Origin: Lactifluus volemus
Taxonomy: Eukaryota > Basidiomycota > Agaricomycetes > Russulales > Russulaceae
Direction of reading: 5' to 3'
Assembly: GCA_022376515.1 (NCBI GenBank)
Contig: WTXI01000037.1
Location: 124,001 to 188,000, forward strand
DNA length: 64,000 bases
A program made the translations under genes and the position numbers. Positions 34,756-47,830 of the stretch are shown in pieces; within the stretch, counting starts at the first letter, position 1, and each line of letters opens with the position of its first letter. The notes under the pieces were generated by a model. The model worked only from the letters and a program-made list of their open reading frames with translations. It had not been told where the DNA came from and did no database searches.

Positions 34756-36338
34756 TCATCTTGCACCCGAGCGCCGGCGCGCCTCAAGGAGTAGTTGTGC
34801 GGCTTCCTGCACAGACGCGGACTTGTGATACCCTTCTAAATTGAGTAGGGTCAGGGCAGGCAATACACCATCAGTGGCCATTCCCAGAACTTGCACGACG
34901 TCTGGTACAAATTTCTCCGCAATGCTGAGACTCCGCACACCGTTGAATGACTGGAAAAGCTCCAACCATTGTGTGGAGTTGACGTCGTCTCCTTCCTTCG
35001 ATTGCGACAAGCCGTATCTTTTTATGGCGAGGCTTCTCACGTGGGAGAGGAAAGGGGAAAGTTGGCTGAAAATCTGAGTTGTAGAGGATAGTTGCCAATC
35101 GAGCTGCCTGCACGATATGTGAAAGCAAAGCTCCCCAAGGAAACTCCGGCGCTCCTCTCTACGAGCGAGGGTGATCGAAATAATGCGCTGAGAAGGTTCC
35201 ACTATCACCTCAGTAGGTGAGCTTAGAGTATCCACGAGGCCAATGAATCGGCAGAGTTGTGGGATTTCGAAGATAAGTTGATTGAAAAACGATACGGAAA
35301 AGTAGCGGAGAGCAGGAAGGTTGATTTTGGACACCAGGACTTCAAGATACTCGCTCGCTCCATGAAATTCAAAATAGTTGAGAGAAGGGAGGGTGACCCA
35401 TCGAGTACTCGGAGGTGGGAATCCGGTACCCTGTGTGAGGCGAGAAGTCCGGGGATCAAAGCGTAACGAAAGTCTCCTGAGCCGCGCCAGGGTGGACAAG
35501 ACAGTGATGAGGTCCTCTGGAGAAAAGTATCCAGTATCCCGGATGTGGTGAAGCTCGAGGGTGACAAGGTCGCTTGCAGACTCGAGGAGCCGTCGGGTAG
35601 CCGAGAAGGGAAGGGAAATTCCGCCCAACTGGATCATGTGTAAGCGTGGGGCATACCCACCCAAAAATGTGTCAGGAAGGAGTAGCGGTGACCCTATTGT
35701 GTCATTTGATATGATCCGGATGCGCTCCAGCGTCGTAAATGGCTTCTGTAATAAGCGGGAAAGTGTTCCAAGCATTGAGCTTGTACCAACAAGGTCGATT
35801 TCGCATACGCGATCCGGATAATGGAGTGCAACAATGATATTGTTCAAAGCTTTGGACTTCGATTTCTGGCTTCCAGTATACCGTATCACTATAGGCAACG
35901 CTGGCCAAGAATCTAGAATACTCTTCATCGGCGCTCTAGTCTTGACGATAATCCGCAACCCCAGGCGATGGGGCGAGTTAGAGAGAATATATCGCCATCT
36001 TCGGCAAACATGCGCAAGGCATTGCCACTTCCACGGTTTTCCGCGTCCAAGTTGCTTGGCGTATAGTCGGTAACAATCAAACACTTCCAGCAGAATATCG
36101 TCGGGAAGAATGTCAATCGATCTTTGTTGATAGATGTTGCCTACAGCGCATAGCTTAGTAACGGCTATTTGACACACTGAGCTTAACACTTACCTCTAGT
36201 GACTTGTTCACACGCTCCGTTGGAGGGAAATACAGCAGTTGTAAGCCGTTTAGAAAGTCCAACTACGGACGTCGAAACATTAATTGAGGGGTTTAATATT
36301 GACTGCGTTGAAGGGACGACGGGCGGTATTCCCAGCAT
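34756..36338 (-). CDS. F-box protein 4, diverged array member
   Basis: An open first exon from MLGIPPVVPSTQ at 36338 ends at a GTAAGT donor and joins in frame, through a 53-bp intron ending CTGTAG, to GNIYQQRSIDILPDD. The F-box is SIDILPDDILLEVFDCYR with WKWQCLAHVCRRWRYIL. The LRR-like part follows the same pattern as copies 1-3 but is more diverged, and the C-terminus stops at RRRSGAR, about eight residues earlier. Exon 1 is longer than and unlike that of copies 1-3, so its start is less certain. Confidence 0.78.
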
Positions 36339-37625
36339 GCCAGATCTATGGAAGTTCTGTCCCGACGTGATCAGTGAAGAAACTTGATATTTAGGTGAGA
36401 GTTCATGAATGGGATGAGAAGTGTGCCGACCTTGAGAGTGAAGAACTTAAACCTCTTATAAGAATCACGAAAGGCGGAGCCTGGGATCAGCTAACGTGCC
36501 AACTAGGTTTGCCTGAGTTCTGCTATCCTAGTAACACGATACGGTGGTACCTTTGCATGGTGAACTTTTGTCATAAATGGCATCTTGGCCGCACTGCTGG
36601 GCCATCGGGGATTTTTACTACCCCGCGGCACGAGGTGGGGCGTCGATTGATCCCCATCGCCACGGTAGTACACACGAAGTCACCTCCACCCTCCCTCCAA
36701 GTTGGCCTTGGAACCTAGTTACAGCTTGAATTACAGTCAGGTGGTCGCAGGCGGCGGCATGTATCACTGGCACCAGCTTGTGGGACGCAGTGCTACAGTG
36801 CTACAGTCCTCAGGCTTATCGTCCAACTAGTGGCTTGCTTGGCCGTAGCCGAGATTGATCACGTGATCAAATGATCAACGTAGTTTCCTTTCCGTTACCG
36901 CACGGAGCTCTCGGCTTTGGAGCAGTGGGCGGTGACACGACAACATCATAACTGATAGTTGACATAGTTGACGTCAACTTGGCGACACTGGCAGTGAGAA
37001 TTTGGGACGTTCTGATATGCTACGCATCAAGTTGCAAGTTGTGCCATCCCCGTGCACGGTGTTATTTGATATTCAAGTGGCCGCGTGCCAAATAGAAATA
37101 GAAATAAACCGTACAACCGGGTGAATTGATGGAGCCAACTTGACAAGATCTGATCTCTTCAGCATGCCTTGAAGCAAAAGTGTGTGAGAGGTCTCATTGC
37201 GTCGTTCTAAAGAATGTTCAACACCGTGTACTGCTGATCCGGATTCCGAGCCAGCAGTGCAATGCAAGGCGACTTGAGATAGCCCACGCGCGTGACAATC
37301 ACCGGTTTCGTTCACCATAGGCTCGCTGTCTCCATCCAGTGTTCTCAGGCTTGGCGGCACAGGCACTTCGATCTTCTGGAACTATATTTGGATTCCTGGG
37401 TTGATATGGTGGTGTAATCGGGCGCAAGCACCAAGGTACCGGCACGTCGGCCACATAGTGCCACACCCTTAATGGACGTGGACGTCGCTGGACTGAGACA
37501 GTGTTCTTTCTATTCCACGAGACATGGACATGGCAACGCAAATAATACATGAGGAAACATCAGCCCACAGATAGATCGCGGTCAGGCAATAGAGACAAAG
37601 TTTTGTTCTAAAATCCAAAATATAC
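36339..37625. other. Intergenic, no supported gene
   Basis: A 107-codon ORF at 36395-36718 shows no family features. The rest holds short ORFs only. Confidence 0.5.
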
Positions 37626-39247
37626 CTAGTCTTCCTCGCTCCCATCTCCGGCGTGCACCGATACGGGGCGGCCGTAGAGTTGACGTGCACTGATGAATGG
37701 CTCAATAGCCGTAGGCGTCTGATAATCAATCAGGTGAAGGTCGCGCAATGCCGGCAGCACGATTCGCGCCATTTCCCCCGTGGCTCGTTCCAGAGCGGAC
37801 GCGATGCTCTGAACCAGCGAACCGGTCACGTCAAACCTCTTCACGGCCCTAAAAGGTCGGAAGAGTTCCAGCCACTGTGTCGGGTCCATCTCCTCCCTTT
37901 CTAACCAACTCGAGAGTAGAATAAACCCCTCAATGCTCAGCCGTTCCACACTGGAGAGAAGGTCAGAGAGTTGTCTGGAGACGTGGATTAACAGGGGTAG
38001 CAGTCGGTCCAACTCATCGCATGAGATTTGCAGGTAGAATTTTCCCGAGTCAGAGGACCTGCATTGGGAATGGTGGGTGATGGTAATTTCTTCTTCCGAA
38101 AGAAGGATGGACGCGTGACAAGGTGACCTCAGCTCCTTTGTACGGTCAATGAACCGGGAAAGGCGTGGAATTCCGAATGTCAGCTGCTCAAAGAACACTA
38201 AGTTGAGTTGTTCCAGAGCAGGGGCATCGACCCTGGATACGAGGTCCTCTATATACTCGCTGTTACCCTTGAATTCGAGTTCGGTGAGAGCGGAGAGGAT
38301 AACACGATTCTGCGGAAGTGCGTCTATGTTCCTTTCATGGGAGTTTGGGGGGAGAAAGTGGATCTTAAGGATCTCAAGCCGGGTAGTCACGGACAATCCT
38401 TTGGCGAATTCTTCTGGCGAGAAGTATCCAGTACTGGGAATCTCTTCAAGTTGAAGAGAGACAAGCGCCTTTGCGGACAAAAGGTGCATGGGTAATGTGG
38501 GGAAGGCGATGCTGGTCAGATGGATATCGCGTAATCGAGGGGTGGATTGACCCAGAAATTGTTCGGGGAGGGCCAAGTGCCTTATCTTTTCTTGCGATCT
38601 TAGTCGAAGATGCTCTAAGGCTGGGAATGGCGCACTCATCGAGACATCTGATGTTGACCACAGTGTCTTTGCTATAGTAAGATCGAGTTCGCAAATACGC
38701 TCGGAATGCTTGAGCGCAACGATAACATTATTCTCGTCCTGGGGGCCAGACGTCGTGATATGAGGGGGAACGATATAGCGATAGGCAAGTCGGGCCAGAA
38801 ATCCAGGGTCTTCCTGACTGGATTTTGTAAGTGTAGACAAGCCGCAATTCCAGACGACGAGGGGACGCAAATATGAGAGAACGCCATCGTTGACATACGT
38901 GCGCAAGTCGGTGCCATTTCCAGGGACCGGATGAGGCATCGTCGAGAGCAACCAGCCGATGGAAATCGAATATTTCGATAATGATCTCGTCAGGGAGCTT
39001 TTCGATTTTTGAGGTTCGGTCATTCATACTCGCTGGGCACAGGTGAGGCATCGTTGTTGGCGATGCACGTAGATAACCTACCTCTCACCTCCTGCTTAGG
39101 AGGCTTATGTAAAGCTGTCAGGTTGCGGTCCCTCTTCCGGCGCTCAGGTACGCCATCCTTCGGAGTCCGCTTGAGTTTGAAAAATATGCGACCAACTATT
39201 GCTTTGACTTTGGTGATAATGCGTTTGGGGGATTGTCGACGATTCAT
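37626..39247 (-). pseudogene. F-box protein 5, most diverged copy, two frame breaks
   Basis: Exon 1 (from MNRRQSPKRIITKVK at 39247) is basic and joins by a 49-bp intron to ASMNDRTSKIEKLPDE. The F-box KIEKLPDEIIIEIFDFHR with WKWHRLAHVCQRWRSL is followed by LELRLVYTYKI. The homologous continuation KTLDFWPDLPIAI is in a second frame (near 38826), and YIVPPHITTSG in a third (near 38790). From there the frame is open to 37626. Two one-base shifts within about 40 bp suggest a pseudogene or two sequencing errors. The tail RPVSVHAGDG parallels the other copies. Confidence 0.72.
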
Positions 39248-42205
39248 TTTTCGTAGAGATCTACGTTCAATGGCTTGTGAGGGGCTTGGGTGGAGTCAGT
39301 GAAGGCTAGGGACTTACTTAGGAAGGGTTCATCGATGGGAGCAAGAAGGAAGGACAGTTGACCTTATATTAGGCAGTGAAGGTGCACAAGAAGCGTGGAC
39401 GTCACATATACTTGGACACTGTATTTGTATTGACATCGCCTCCTTACAATTAGCGCGCGGCTCCTTGGGTTGACCGGATATAGTATCGAGTACTGGAAAC
39501 GTTCCTATTTAGGATATTCGGATAAGTGACTTCCGTCGTACCACCTATCTGGGACTGAACATCCTCAGATTTTTTTAAAAAAATGGTAGAAAAAGTGAAA
39601 AGAGATATGGGCACAGGGTTTGTGGGGGGCGTGTTATCAACGCGGCCAAGGTGCTTACCCCACCCCGCCAGACCGGCCCGAAGGCCCCGAACAGCGCTCG
39701 AACGACTCATTTTGGGTACAGTACTGCGCCAACACAGCCTCCCTCGGTTGTATCCTCTAAGGTTCTGTCTACCTTTTGATAATTCCGCCTGTAATCAGGG
39801 TCTTTTTTCTTATTTATTAGATTCCATTCAACTCTTCTACCGACTCATTCTGACGACCAACGATATCCTGTACGGTTCTGACTCCTCTTTTTGCTCCCGC
39901 TCTCATCGATCTGCTCTGATACATCTTCAGTCCATAATGACAACTGTACATATATGGATGACGCTGGTCGTGTTGTTCAGATTCGGCCGCCACACAAGAG
40001 TTTCTTGGAGCCCGCAGCGATGTTATAGTTGCAGCGCCTATCCTCTTGTACAGATCTGCTAGAGTAGATGCATGGTATGGTATGTTACCGTGCACCGCTA
40101 TATATGGTATCCTTCATGAGTAGTCCTCCGTGGAAAGTTGTGGACATCAAGCCACAGCTGGAAGGCCACTTCGTGAAACCCCTGACGTGCACCCCTATAT
40201 CCCTCTTAGTCGGTGTGGAAGTTGGCGGTGAGGCTTTTGAATGAAACTTACTACCCTGGCCCAAGTGAACTGTGCCGTAGGCCTACAGTACATGACTACT
40301 ACTAACCGGTTGCCATGTTGCCTGTGAACAGTCACCATCAAATGAGCTGTGTCGCTCTAAGCGATTATACATACTGTACATACACTGCGGCCAAGTCCTT
40401 CGACTATGTATAGCGTGTTGTTGGTTCCTTGGCAGTTCTAGGCCTATCGCCGCCAACATGGGGGATGTCCCATCCAGCCAGTTATCTGTTGGATGCAAAC
40501 CGCGAATCATTTTGTAAGAGTAAGGATGCCGCTGCCTCGGCGTGACCCGGTAACCGCTTTTTCGCGTTTCTTGCTCGCTTCGTTCGAGTCTTATCCCTTT
40601 TCGTCCTTCATGACTTCATTGGCCAGCCTTGTTTTACCCGGTCTCACTGGCTACTCTCATCGCCACCTTCTGTCTGCTCCTGGATCGCCAGTCATTCCCT
40701 TTCTTGTGTCGCACGGTCATCTACAGCGCCTGTGCACCTCGGGCACAGTCCCGCCATCTACGGTGGCGGCCAGTGCGGCCTCATGCCGCACCCCTGTCTT
40801 TTTCAACCTCTTGTCTCTCAGTTCCCTGTTTCGTTTTAGACCGTCTCGTGCTCTTATTCGTTCAGTGGTACGGTATACTTCCCATTTCTCTTCTTTGTGG
40901 AGAGCATGAATGTCCAATGCCAGTGAAGTATTCTGAATGCCCATGCGTTCCCACATGTACAACTTCTTTGTCGTGACTACCAGATCTCTCATACCCCTAC
41001 CACTGTGGACGAGCCTTGTGCTTGAGTATTTTGAGGGTTTCAGGAAAGGACAGCACAACGTGGATAACGCCGCACTGTGCACCCATTAGGCGACTTCAAT
41101 TCGTGTTACCCTGGGGAGTTCAAGGCGGGATGTCAAAATAGACCTTCTCTCCATTCGACCTAGCGTCTGGCGGCGCCTCATTTATCGACCTGGCGCGACC
41201 ACGTCGGGCAGCAGCTGCGACAGGGGCGCACCTCCCATGAACCCTCGTTTCACCTTTTGTCTCACCTCGATCCCCATTGTCTTTCCCACGCTGTGCTTCA
41301 CTGCCAACTTTATGGCTTGATTGACAGTCCCTTAATCAGATGTACTACCCTGTACACTAAGTGTCTTGCCGCCATCTCCATGTCCACGTCTAGGAGGTCT
41401 TCAAGTGGAGGTACAGCTGCATGCGTTGGCGTGAACCACTAGCACAAATCCTTCACCGCACACACGATAGATTAACCTAACTTGAAGATCGTCCTAGGCC
41501 CCATCGAGTCCGAGTCCAAGTCCAAGTCTGAGTTCGAGTTCGAGTCTCTAAAGTCCACGCTTCCGGAATTTTCTCTGGTCCCAACGCTCAACGCACTTGT
41601 CGCACATAATCTGAAGGTCCACGGCATCTTCACCCCCTTCAGAGCTAGACATGTCCGCTTTTCCACGGCTGTAACGCGCTATGTGAAGATTGATTTGTTG
41701 CATTGGGTTTCGAGTTACTATAAGCTTAGGCCCCAATATGGCAGGCCACGAGGCGGGGCAAGAACGGCCATGAGGCCAATGGCCCCACCTGTCTGTGCGG
41801 AGTCAAGAGGAGTGCCTGCTGACTCCGATCTCTCTCACTTCTCATCCCCACCTCCAAGATCTGGGACGTGGTCACTAGTAGTAGACCCAACAAGGGTTTT
41901 GGCAGTTAACTTACCACCGTCAATGCGATGACATTTGTAATCAGTGCATATGTGTGGTATAAATGCGGAGGTACAAATCTGGAGTTTGTGCGATGGGAAA
42001 GTATTACTGTAAATAATCAAAGTCTACATACCACACGGGGGCTGTGGAGGTACTGTAACTTAGACGAATTAGAGGGGAAACAAGGCACCAGTGTTGTGAG
42101 CGGCGGCCTCGCCTGCCTTGCCTCATTTCATCAATAAAAGGAGACGAGACCAGGCAGGCAGAATCGACCACGGTTTATCCATCCCACTCACTTCCACGCT
42201 CTCTT
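39248..42205. other. Long intergenic region without a supported gene
   Basis: Several ORFs of 100-140 codons occur on both strands (for example 40493-40909 plus and 40717-41082 minus), but none shows family motifs and they overlap one another. A TATA-like AATAAAAGG at about 42133, just before the AA9 gene, is a candidate core promoter; the same block is seen before the AA9 pseudogene. Confidence 0.45.
41506..41552. repeat. Hexanucleotide microsatellite
   Basis: Imperfect tandem copies of GAGTCC, AAGTCC and GAGTTC. In the minus strand it encodes a SNSDLDLDSDS-like stretch within a short ORF that I do not regard as a gene. Confidence 0.8.
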
Positions 42206-43419
42206 ATGCTTCTTAACTTTATCCTCATCCTCGCCCCACTCCTTGCCTTTCTTCCTTCGGCCTCAGCCCACGGTTATCTTTCAAAAGTAGTCATAGATAG
42301 CACACCCTACACCGCCAATGTCCCCGGCGCGAAGCCCACAGATAGTCCCGTTCGCCAAATTTCTGACATTGGCCCTGTCAAGGGTGCTCAAAACCCAGAT
42401 TTGAATTGTGGGCTGAGCGCCAAGCTAGCCACCATGGTCGTTCCCGCAAATCCTGGTTCTGTCGTGGAGTTTTACTGGGACAACCATGGCTCGGGGAATG
42501 TCAGTCGCCGTTCCTGGTCTTTTTTTTTTTCAAACTTCCCGCTAACCACGTACGCGTCTTTGGCTGCAGTGGGTTCATAATACCGGCCCAATCATGACTT
42601 ACATGGGAGCTTGTGACGGTAGCACGTGCGACAAATTTAACGGCTCAACGGCAAAGTGGTTCAAAATCGACCAGCTCGGCAAAAAGACCGATGGGTCTTG
42701 GTACCAGCAGGACGTTAGTGCGTAGAACTCTTGTTCTCTGCTCTCAAATTTCAATCTGCTCACAATAAACTAATATACTCTCTGGCGTGAAAAACTCGAC
42801 AGTGAAGAAGGAACCCGTCTTTGTCACACTCCCTGACGACGTCTCTCAAGGCGGCTACCTCATCCGTCATGAGATCATTGCACTCCAACTCGCCGTGAGC
42901 GTTGGCGGCGCCGAGTTCTACCCGTCCTGCATCCAGATCCTCGTCGGCGGCTCGAAAACTGGCACCCCCAACCAGACTGTGTCCTTCCCCGGCGCGTACA
43001 ATGATAATGATCCGGGCATCTACGATCCAACCGTGTATGACCAGGGTTCGCCTTACGTTTTCCCCGGCCCGCCAGTGTCGAACCTGGCGTCACCAGATAG
43101 TGGGACTGGGACCGATGTGAGTTCGGGCTCACCGGCGACAAATGGTCCGACGAAAGGCTCAGGTACGACCGCGGGTAACGAGCCGACGTCCACGAATGGG
43201 TCAGGGGGTGGGACCGGACCAACCTCGAGGCCGTCCTCGTCGGGAGCGATTTGCAAACTCAAAAAGCGCGATACGTCCTTACGCGGCGTGGCACGGACTT
43301 TGCCCATCACAGACACCGCGTGGGCTTTATGCGCGCGATTCGTGATGCGTTTCACCACTCCTGATCGGTCCTCATCCCATCACCTGTCTTTTCACTCTGA
43401 CGAAACGAACTCACAATAA
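42206..43419 (+). CDS. AA9 lytic polysaccharide monooxygenase, secreted
   Basis: AA9 enzymes oxidatively cleave cellulose and related glucans outside the cell using copper. The signal peptide MLLNFILILAPLLAFLPSASA is followed directly by His (HGYL), the N-terminal copper ligand. An intron joins GSGN to WVHNTGPI, which carries the second copper His. A second intron (GTGCGT donor, ending ACAG) joins QQDV to MKKEPVFVTLP. GGYLIRHEIIALQ and GGAEFYPSC supply the conserved His and the axial Tyr. A Ser/Gly/Thr-rich linker follows from about residue 240 in place of a cellulose-binding module, and the tail is basic (CKLKKRD). The gene appears intact. A decayed copy lies 0.5 kb downstream. Confidence 0.92.
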
Positions 43420-43924
43420 CGTACATGAACTGACTGGTAAAGATGTGAGATTGATTTCCCTCAATGTAGCATTATTCATAGACAAAAACAAACAGTCCAT
43501 ATTTAAGCAAACCTGTTGTACATGTACATACAATTATATTTTGTTCTTGCTGCCTTGCCTATCTGTCCAGCCATCTCATTATCGTTTCTGTCGTTGTCGC
43601 ATTAACTGTGTAATAAGGGATTCTTGTGTCCGCGTGACCCCTGGAAGCGTGGCCTTTGCGTGCGACAGTCGTGGCACCGGGCCTCATGGCCTTCGTCATC
43701 ACCCTACCTCGTGTCTGCCATACAGGGCTTATAGTACCTAGGGCCTAGGTCCAATGCGCAGAACGCACACAGGGAGAGACTCGGACATGCGTTAATGGTC
43801 ATTGACGGTATGGATTCTTGCACTCCTTCCGCCGGGCGTTAAACTACGAGTGACAACTGTGCAGTATGTACTGTACCGCAGTCCTGAGAATCACCAAGCG
43901 GTGTGTGCGAGTCTCGCCTCGTTT

Positions 43925-44760
43925 CTTCAATAAGGACTCGGAGATGAGTCTGAGAGCAGGCAAGCAGAATCGACCAAGGCTCATCAACCCCCCACTTAAT
44001 TTTGTCGTCCTCCTCTCCCCCATTTCTTCCCTCGGCCCGCGGCTCACTCAATAACTGTAATAGATGGCACGCCCTACTCAGATCACAGATAGTCCCATTC
44101 GCCAGATCGTTGATATTAGCCTCGTCAAAGGGTGCCCAAAAAAAGCCATACATTGAATCGCGGAATGGCCGCCCAGCTAGTCGGGCCACCAAGTGTCGTT
44201 CCCGCAAACCCTTTGTCATGTCGTACGCGTGAAGTCTTGTTGGAGACAACGTCAGTCGCCGTTCCAGGCCTTTTTTTTTTAACTTCACTGGCTGCGTGGC
44301 CTCATAATCATGATACCGGCCCAATCATGACTTACACTGGGGCGACAAATTTAAGGGATGGTGGTCCAAAATCGACCAGCTCGGTCAAAAAAGAAAGAAG
44401 GTCTGATGGGTCCACGACGTTACAGTAGTGGGTCGAGCTCTTGTTCTATCCAAGTCGAGACACTAATTATTGATATGAGCGAAGAATCCGTGACTTTTGT
44501 CCACCTCCCTGCTGACATTTCTTCTGGCTGCTAACTTACCTCGTCAGTCATGATCAGGAGATCATTGCACTCCCGATTCGCCGTGAGTATTTCCGACGCC
44601 GAATTCTACCTGCCCTGCACCCCAGATCCTCGTTTTGTGGCCCGTAAACCAGCACCTACCAGACTGTGTCCTTCCCTGGCGCGCAGTGATACGATCCGGG
44701 CATCCACGACACCAACCGTGTATGTCAACCCCAGTGTCCAACCCTGGGGTTGACAGGAGC
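43925..44760 (+). pseudogene. Decayed AA9 gene copy
   Basis: The order of matching segments follows the intact gene from promoter to C-terminus: AGGCAAGCAGAATCGACCA (leader), GATAGTCCCATTCGCCAGAT, the WVHNTGPI region (CCGGCCCAATCATGACTTAC), GAGATCATTGCACTCC, the axial Tyr region (GCCGAATTCTACCTGCCCTG) and the Asp-Pro-Gly region (GATCCGGGCATC). The start, signal peptide and N-terminal His are lost, and stops and indels occur throughout. Because introns and leader are also matched, it arose by DNA duplication rather than retroposition. Confidence 0.85.
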
Positions 44761-45503
44761 CAAGTCTGACTCAGGTGACATCACAAATGTATCAAAAGGT
44801 TTTAGCTCACTTGTTGCCCTTCCCATTTAGACCTACTTCTTCTCTTTGGGGAGAGAACTCCCTGTTGGCACTGCCATCTCTTGGTCTACCACCCTTGCCC
44901 ATTATTTTCCAACCTTTTAGAAAGGCAAGTCAGTATCTGACGAGATCGCAGGCTTGGAAGGTACGGCATGCATATCTGTTGGGAGACTACAGGTGGGATT
45001 GCACCAGTCATATTGTTCGCTTGGGACCCGAGTGATGAGAAGAGGGGTTTATGTTTACAGAAATTTACTCTCAGTTCTCATGCCATGCCAGTAAAAATAA
45101 CAACCATGTCCACGAGACAAGTTAGCTATACCGCTTACGGAGTGATAGCATGAAACGTGGATCCAATGAAGAGAATGATGAGGAAAGTGGGGAACACGCC
45201 ACGCGCCCGCAAATGTGTATTCAAGGACCCTACCAACACGCACAGATAAAAACAGAAACGAAAGGAAAGTCAGGTTAGGAAGCACGATACTAGCGAAGGT
45301 AATGAGAGGTGGTGGGGCTGGTTCGCATACTAGAACAGTGGATTAGGCTTTGAGGTATCATGACACCATACCGCAGCACCCCGAGGACGAATATAATGGA
45401 TAAGGGAAATTTCTTTCTTTTTATTTAGAACTTTTCGAAAACGGACCGACCAGACGGTTCACCCCTTCCCACTCACTCTGTTCTGATTCGCCTCTGCGCG
45501 TAC
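44761..45503. other. Intergenic, no supported gene
   Basis: Short ORFs only. It includes the 3' side of the AA9 relic and the convergent 3' end of NAP1. Confidence 0.5.
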
Positions 45504-47294
45504 TCACTGCTGCTTACACTCATCTGGGTCCACGTTGGCCGGTGGCCCCCCGCGTCCTCTTCCTCGCAGGCCAGGGCCACCGCGTCGCGGAGGCGGCAGA
45601 TCATCCTCGTCCGAATCCTACTCAACATTTCTTAATGGGCCTGAGAGAGTTAAAAAAAAAACTAAGGGTGACGTACGACATCATCGTCAAACCCGTCAGC
45701 ATCGTCATCATCATCATCATCGTCAAAGTCTTCCTCGTCAGAGAGCATTTCATATTCGAGAGCTTTGCCTGTGAAATAGTCGATGGCACGCGGTATTACC
45801 TATATACGAACACAGGGTGTGAGAGGGATAAGGAAAGTGAAGTAGGTCAAACAGGGCTCACTTTCTCCTTGATATCCTCGCCGATCTGATAATCAAGCTC
45901 CAGTTTCTCTTCAAGTTCATCAAGCTCATCCTCGTCGATCTCACCCGCTTCGATCGCCTCTTCGCTCGGAGCAACGGGAGGCGAGAAAAAGTTGAAGAAG
46001 GATTCAGTTGGGTGGGCTTTGCGGACTAGCCGCGTGCGATTTGTATCTAGCAGGCTCAATATCAGAAGAGCTAAAACGAAGGCAAAAGGGACTACACACT
46101 TTTGTTACGTTGCTTCTTGATTTCAAACTCCTTTGTCAAATCCTTCTCGTCCTTCCATCTTATCTCCGTCCCGATAGCGCGGTCATAGACGAAATCGCCC
46201 GAATATCCAACTTCCTCGCGATACACGTACGTCTTTTCGAGGATATCGTTCTCAAAATATTCGTTTGGGGAAAACTGGAAGATGAGCTTGAAACCGGGCT
46301 TGGGTTCACTCGAGGGGAGGTACTCGATACGAAGGTCAATGAGGTGCTTGAGCGCGGTGGCATCCCGATCGGTGATCAGGTCAGATAAACCGATGTGATT
46401 CCTTAGTACAGTGTGCCAGAACTCGGGTACAGCAGTTGGGCTTGTAGATTCGGGAATGGTAAGGGGTTGCACATCTGGGTCATCCTTGACGGCCTGAGCG
46501 GCACCAGCCTCGAGCTCTTCGGCAGTTGGCTCAGCGGTGGCATGTATGAGTGCATGCCGGCGCGCATACAGAGGTTTGGTGAGTTCGAGATACTGTGTGT
46601 GTGAATCACATGCGTGTCAGTATGGCATGTACAGGCTGGGTAATGGAGGGAAGGATGAGGAGTGCATCTGACGGCAAAGGTTACGGCAAGCATTGAGGGC
46701 AGGTCAAGAGTTGGCCGCTTACTCGCATCTATCGTTCCTCACTTCGGAGCGAAGACGAGGGATAAGGCAGCAAGCAAGACAACGGAGGCAAGTATACCAA
46801 TCCCTTCCCTCGTGCCACAAATAGAATAATGCATGGTCCGAACTCTCCCCGTGATAGCAATTTGATGGTAGAAGCAAAAGGCGAGAGGGGGGGTGGTGGT
46901 GGATGGATGGAAAAGGGGAGAAGAAAAGAGGAGAACACGGGTGACATGCCTTTTTTTCGAGCTCAAGACACTCTCGTTTGTATTGGTTCTGTAGATCGTT
47001 TTGTTTGACTTGGACACCTTTGAGGGCCTCGATGGTCTTCTTTGCGCCATCTGGGAGACTTTCGACGTAGCCAGAGCTCCTTCCTATGAGACCAGCAAGT
47101 TTTCCTTGCACGAGGCCGAAGACAGCCTCGTGGACATTGGAGGTGGGCTCCTCTGCCGGTTCAGCATCCTCGGAGATATCGGGAACGGTTGGACGGGAGA
47201 GAGCGGTGGATATTGGAGCGTGAGTGAGGGGAGTATTCTGAGGAGTGGGCGCGGTGATATCTTGGGGAGTGTTGATGGGGAGATTGGATGACAT
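45504..47294 (-). CDS. NAP1: NAP1, nucleosome assembly protein
   Basis: Nap1 is a chaperone for H2A-H2B. The start [11 protein letters not shown] at 47294 is chosen over an ATG 14 codons upstream because it fits the Ser-rich N-terminus of homologues. The N-terminal helix region [20 protein letters not shown] leads to [14 protein letters not shown]. After an intron come [15 protein letters not shown] and the core [33 protein letters not shown] and [16 protein letters not shown]. Further exons give SFFNFFSP and the acidic tail with a run of Asp encoded by a GAT repeat near 45690-45720. The final exon ends PDECKQQ, a CaaX-like box as in several Nap1 proteins, with the TGA at 45504-45506. At least four introns are present. 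Confidence 0.9.
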
Positions 47295-47830
47295 TAGGAG
47301 GAATCCCTTACTTGCAAAGTCAAGAGTCACGATCACAGAGGACTCTCTTTTTATTTTCTATTATTTATTTTCATTCATATCTTATCTATCATCTGACACA
47401 CTCAACAAGGTCACACCAGTGTGACACCACATCCACCTGGCCTCTGTGCTCACTGCTCAGTACCGTGAGTCCGTGACCGTGATTCACGTGCAACATGCTG
47501 GCCCCGTGACTTGGAACTGGCCTCAACTGCCGGCGACTGGCATCAGCAAAAAAGCACGGGTAAAGACATTGACGGCATGCGAGAGAAAATTCAACGTCTG
47601 GTCATGCAGGCCCACGAAATGAATGTGTACTATTTCTCGCTTGCCGACCCTACTTGCGAACAATTTCCCGTCACTCCTGCTCTATCCCTACGACAAACAA
47701 CTTTTTCGATAGCTCGAGACGGTATCGCTACTCTCGGTGTGAGGCCTACTTCCCGCACCATCAATCATTGATCTCCTCGACAATGAGCCCACCTGGAGCT
47801 ATCCCAACGGACCCAGCAGAAGGAAATCCA
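47295..47830. other. Spacer between NAP1 and the VapD/Cas2-like gene
   Basis: It contains the NAP1 promoter side and the 3' flank of the next minus-strand gene. I see no gene. Confidence 0.5.

Noticed and set aside
36395..36718. 107-codon plus-strand ORF upstream of F-box copy 4
   Set aside because: No family features, and it begins next to the putative first exon of the minus-strand gene.
40493..41082. Overlapping ORFs on both strands in the 39-42 kb region
   Set aside because: No motifs on either strand and mutual overlap; treated as non-coding.
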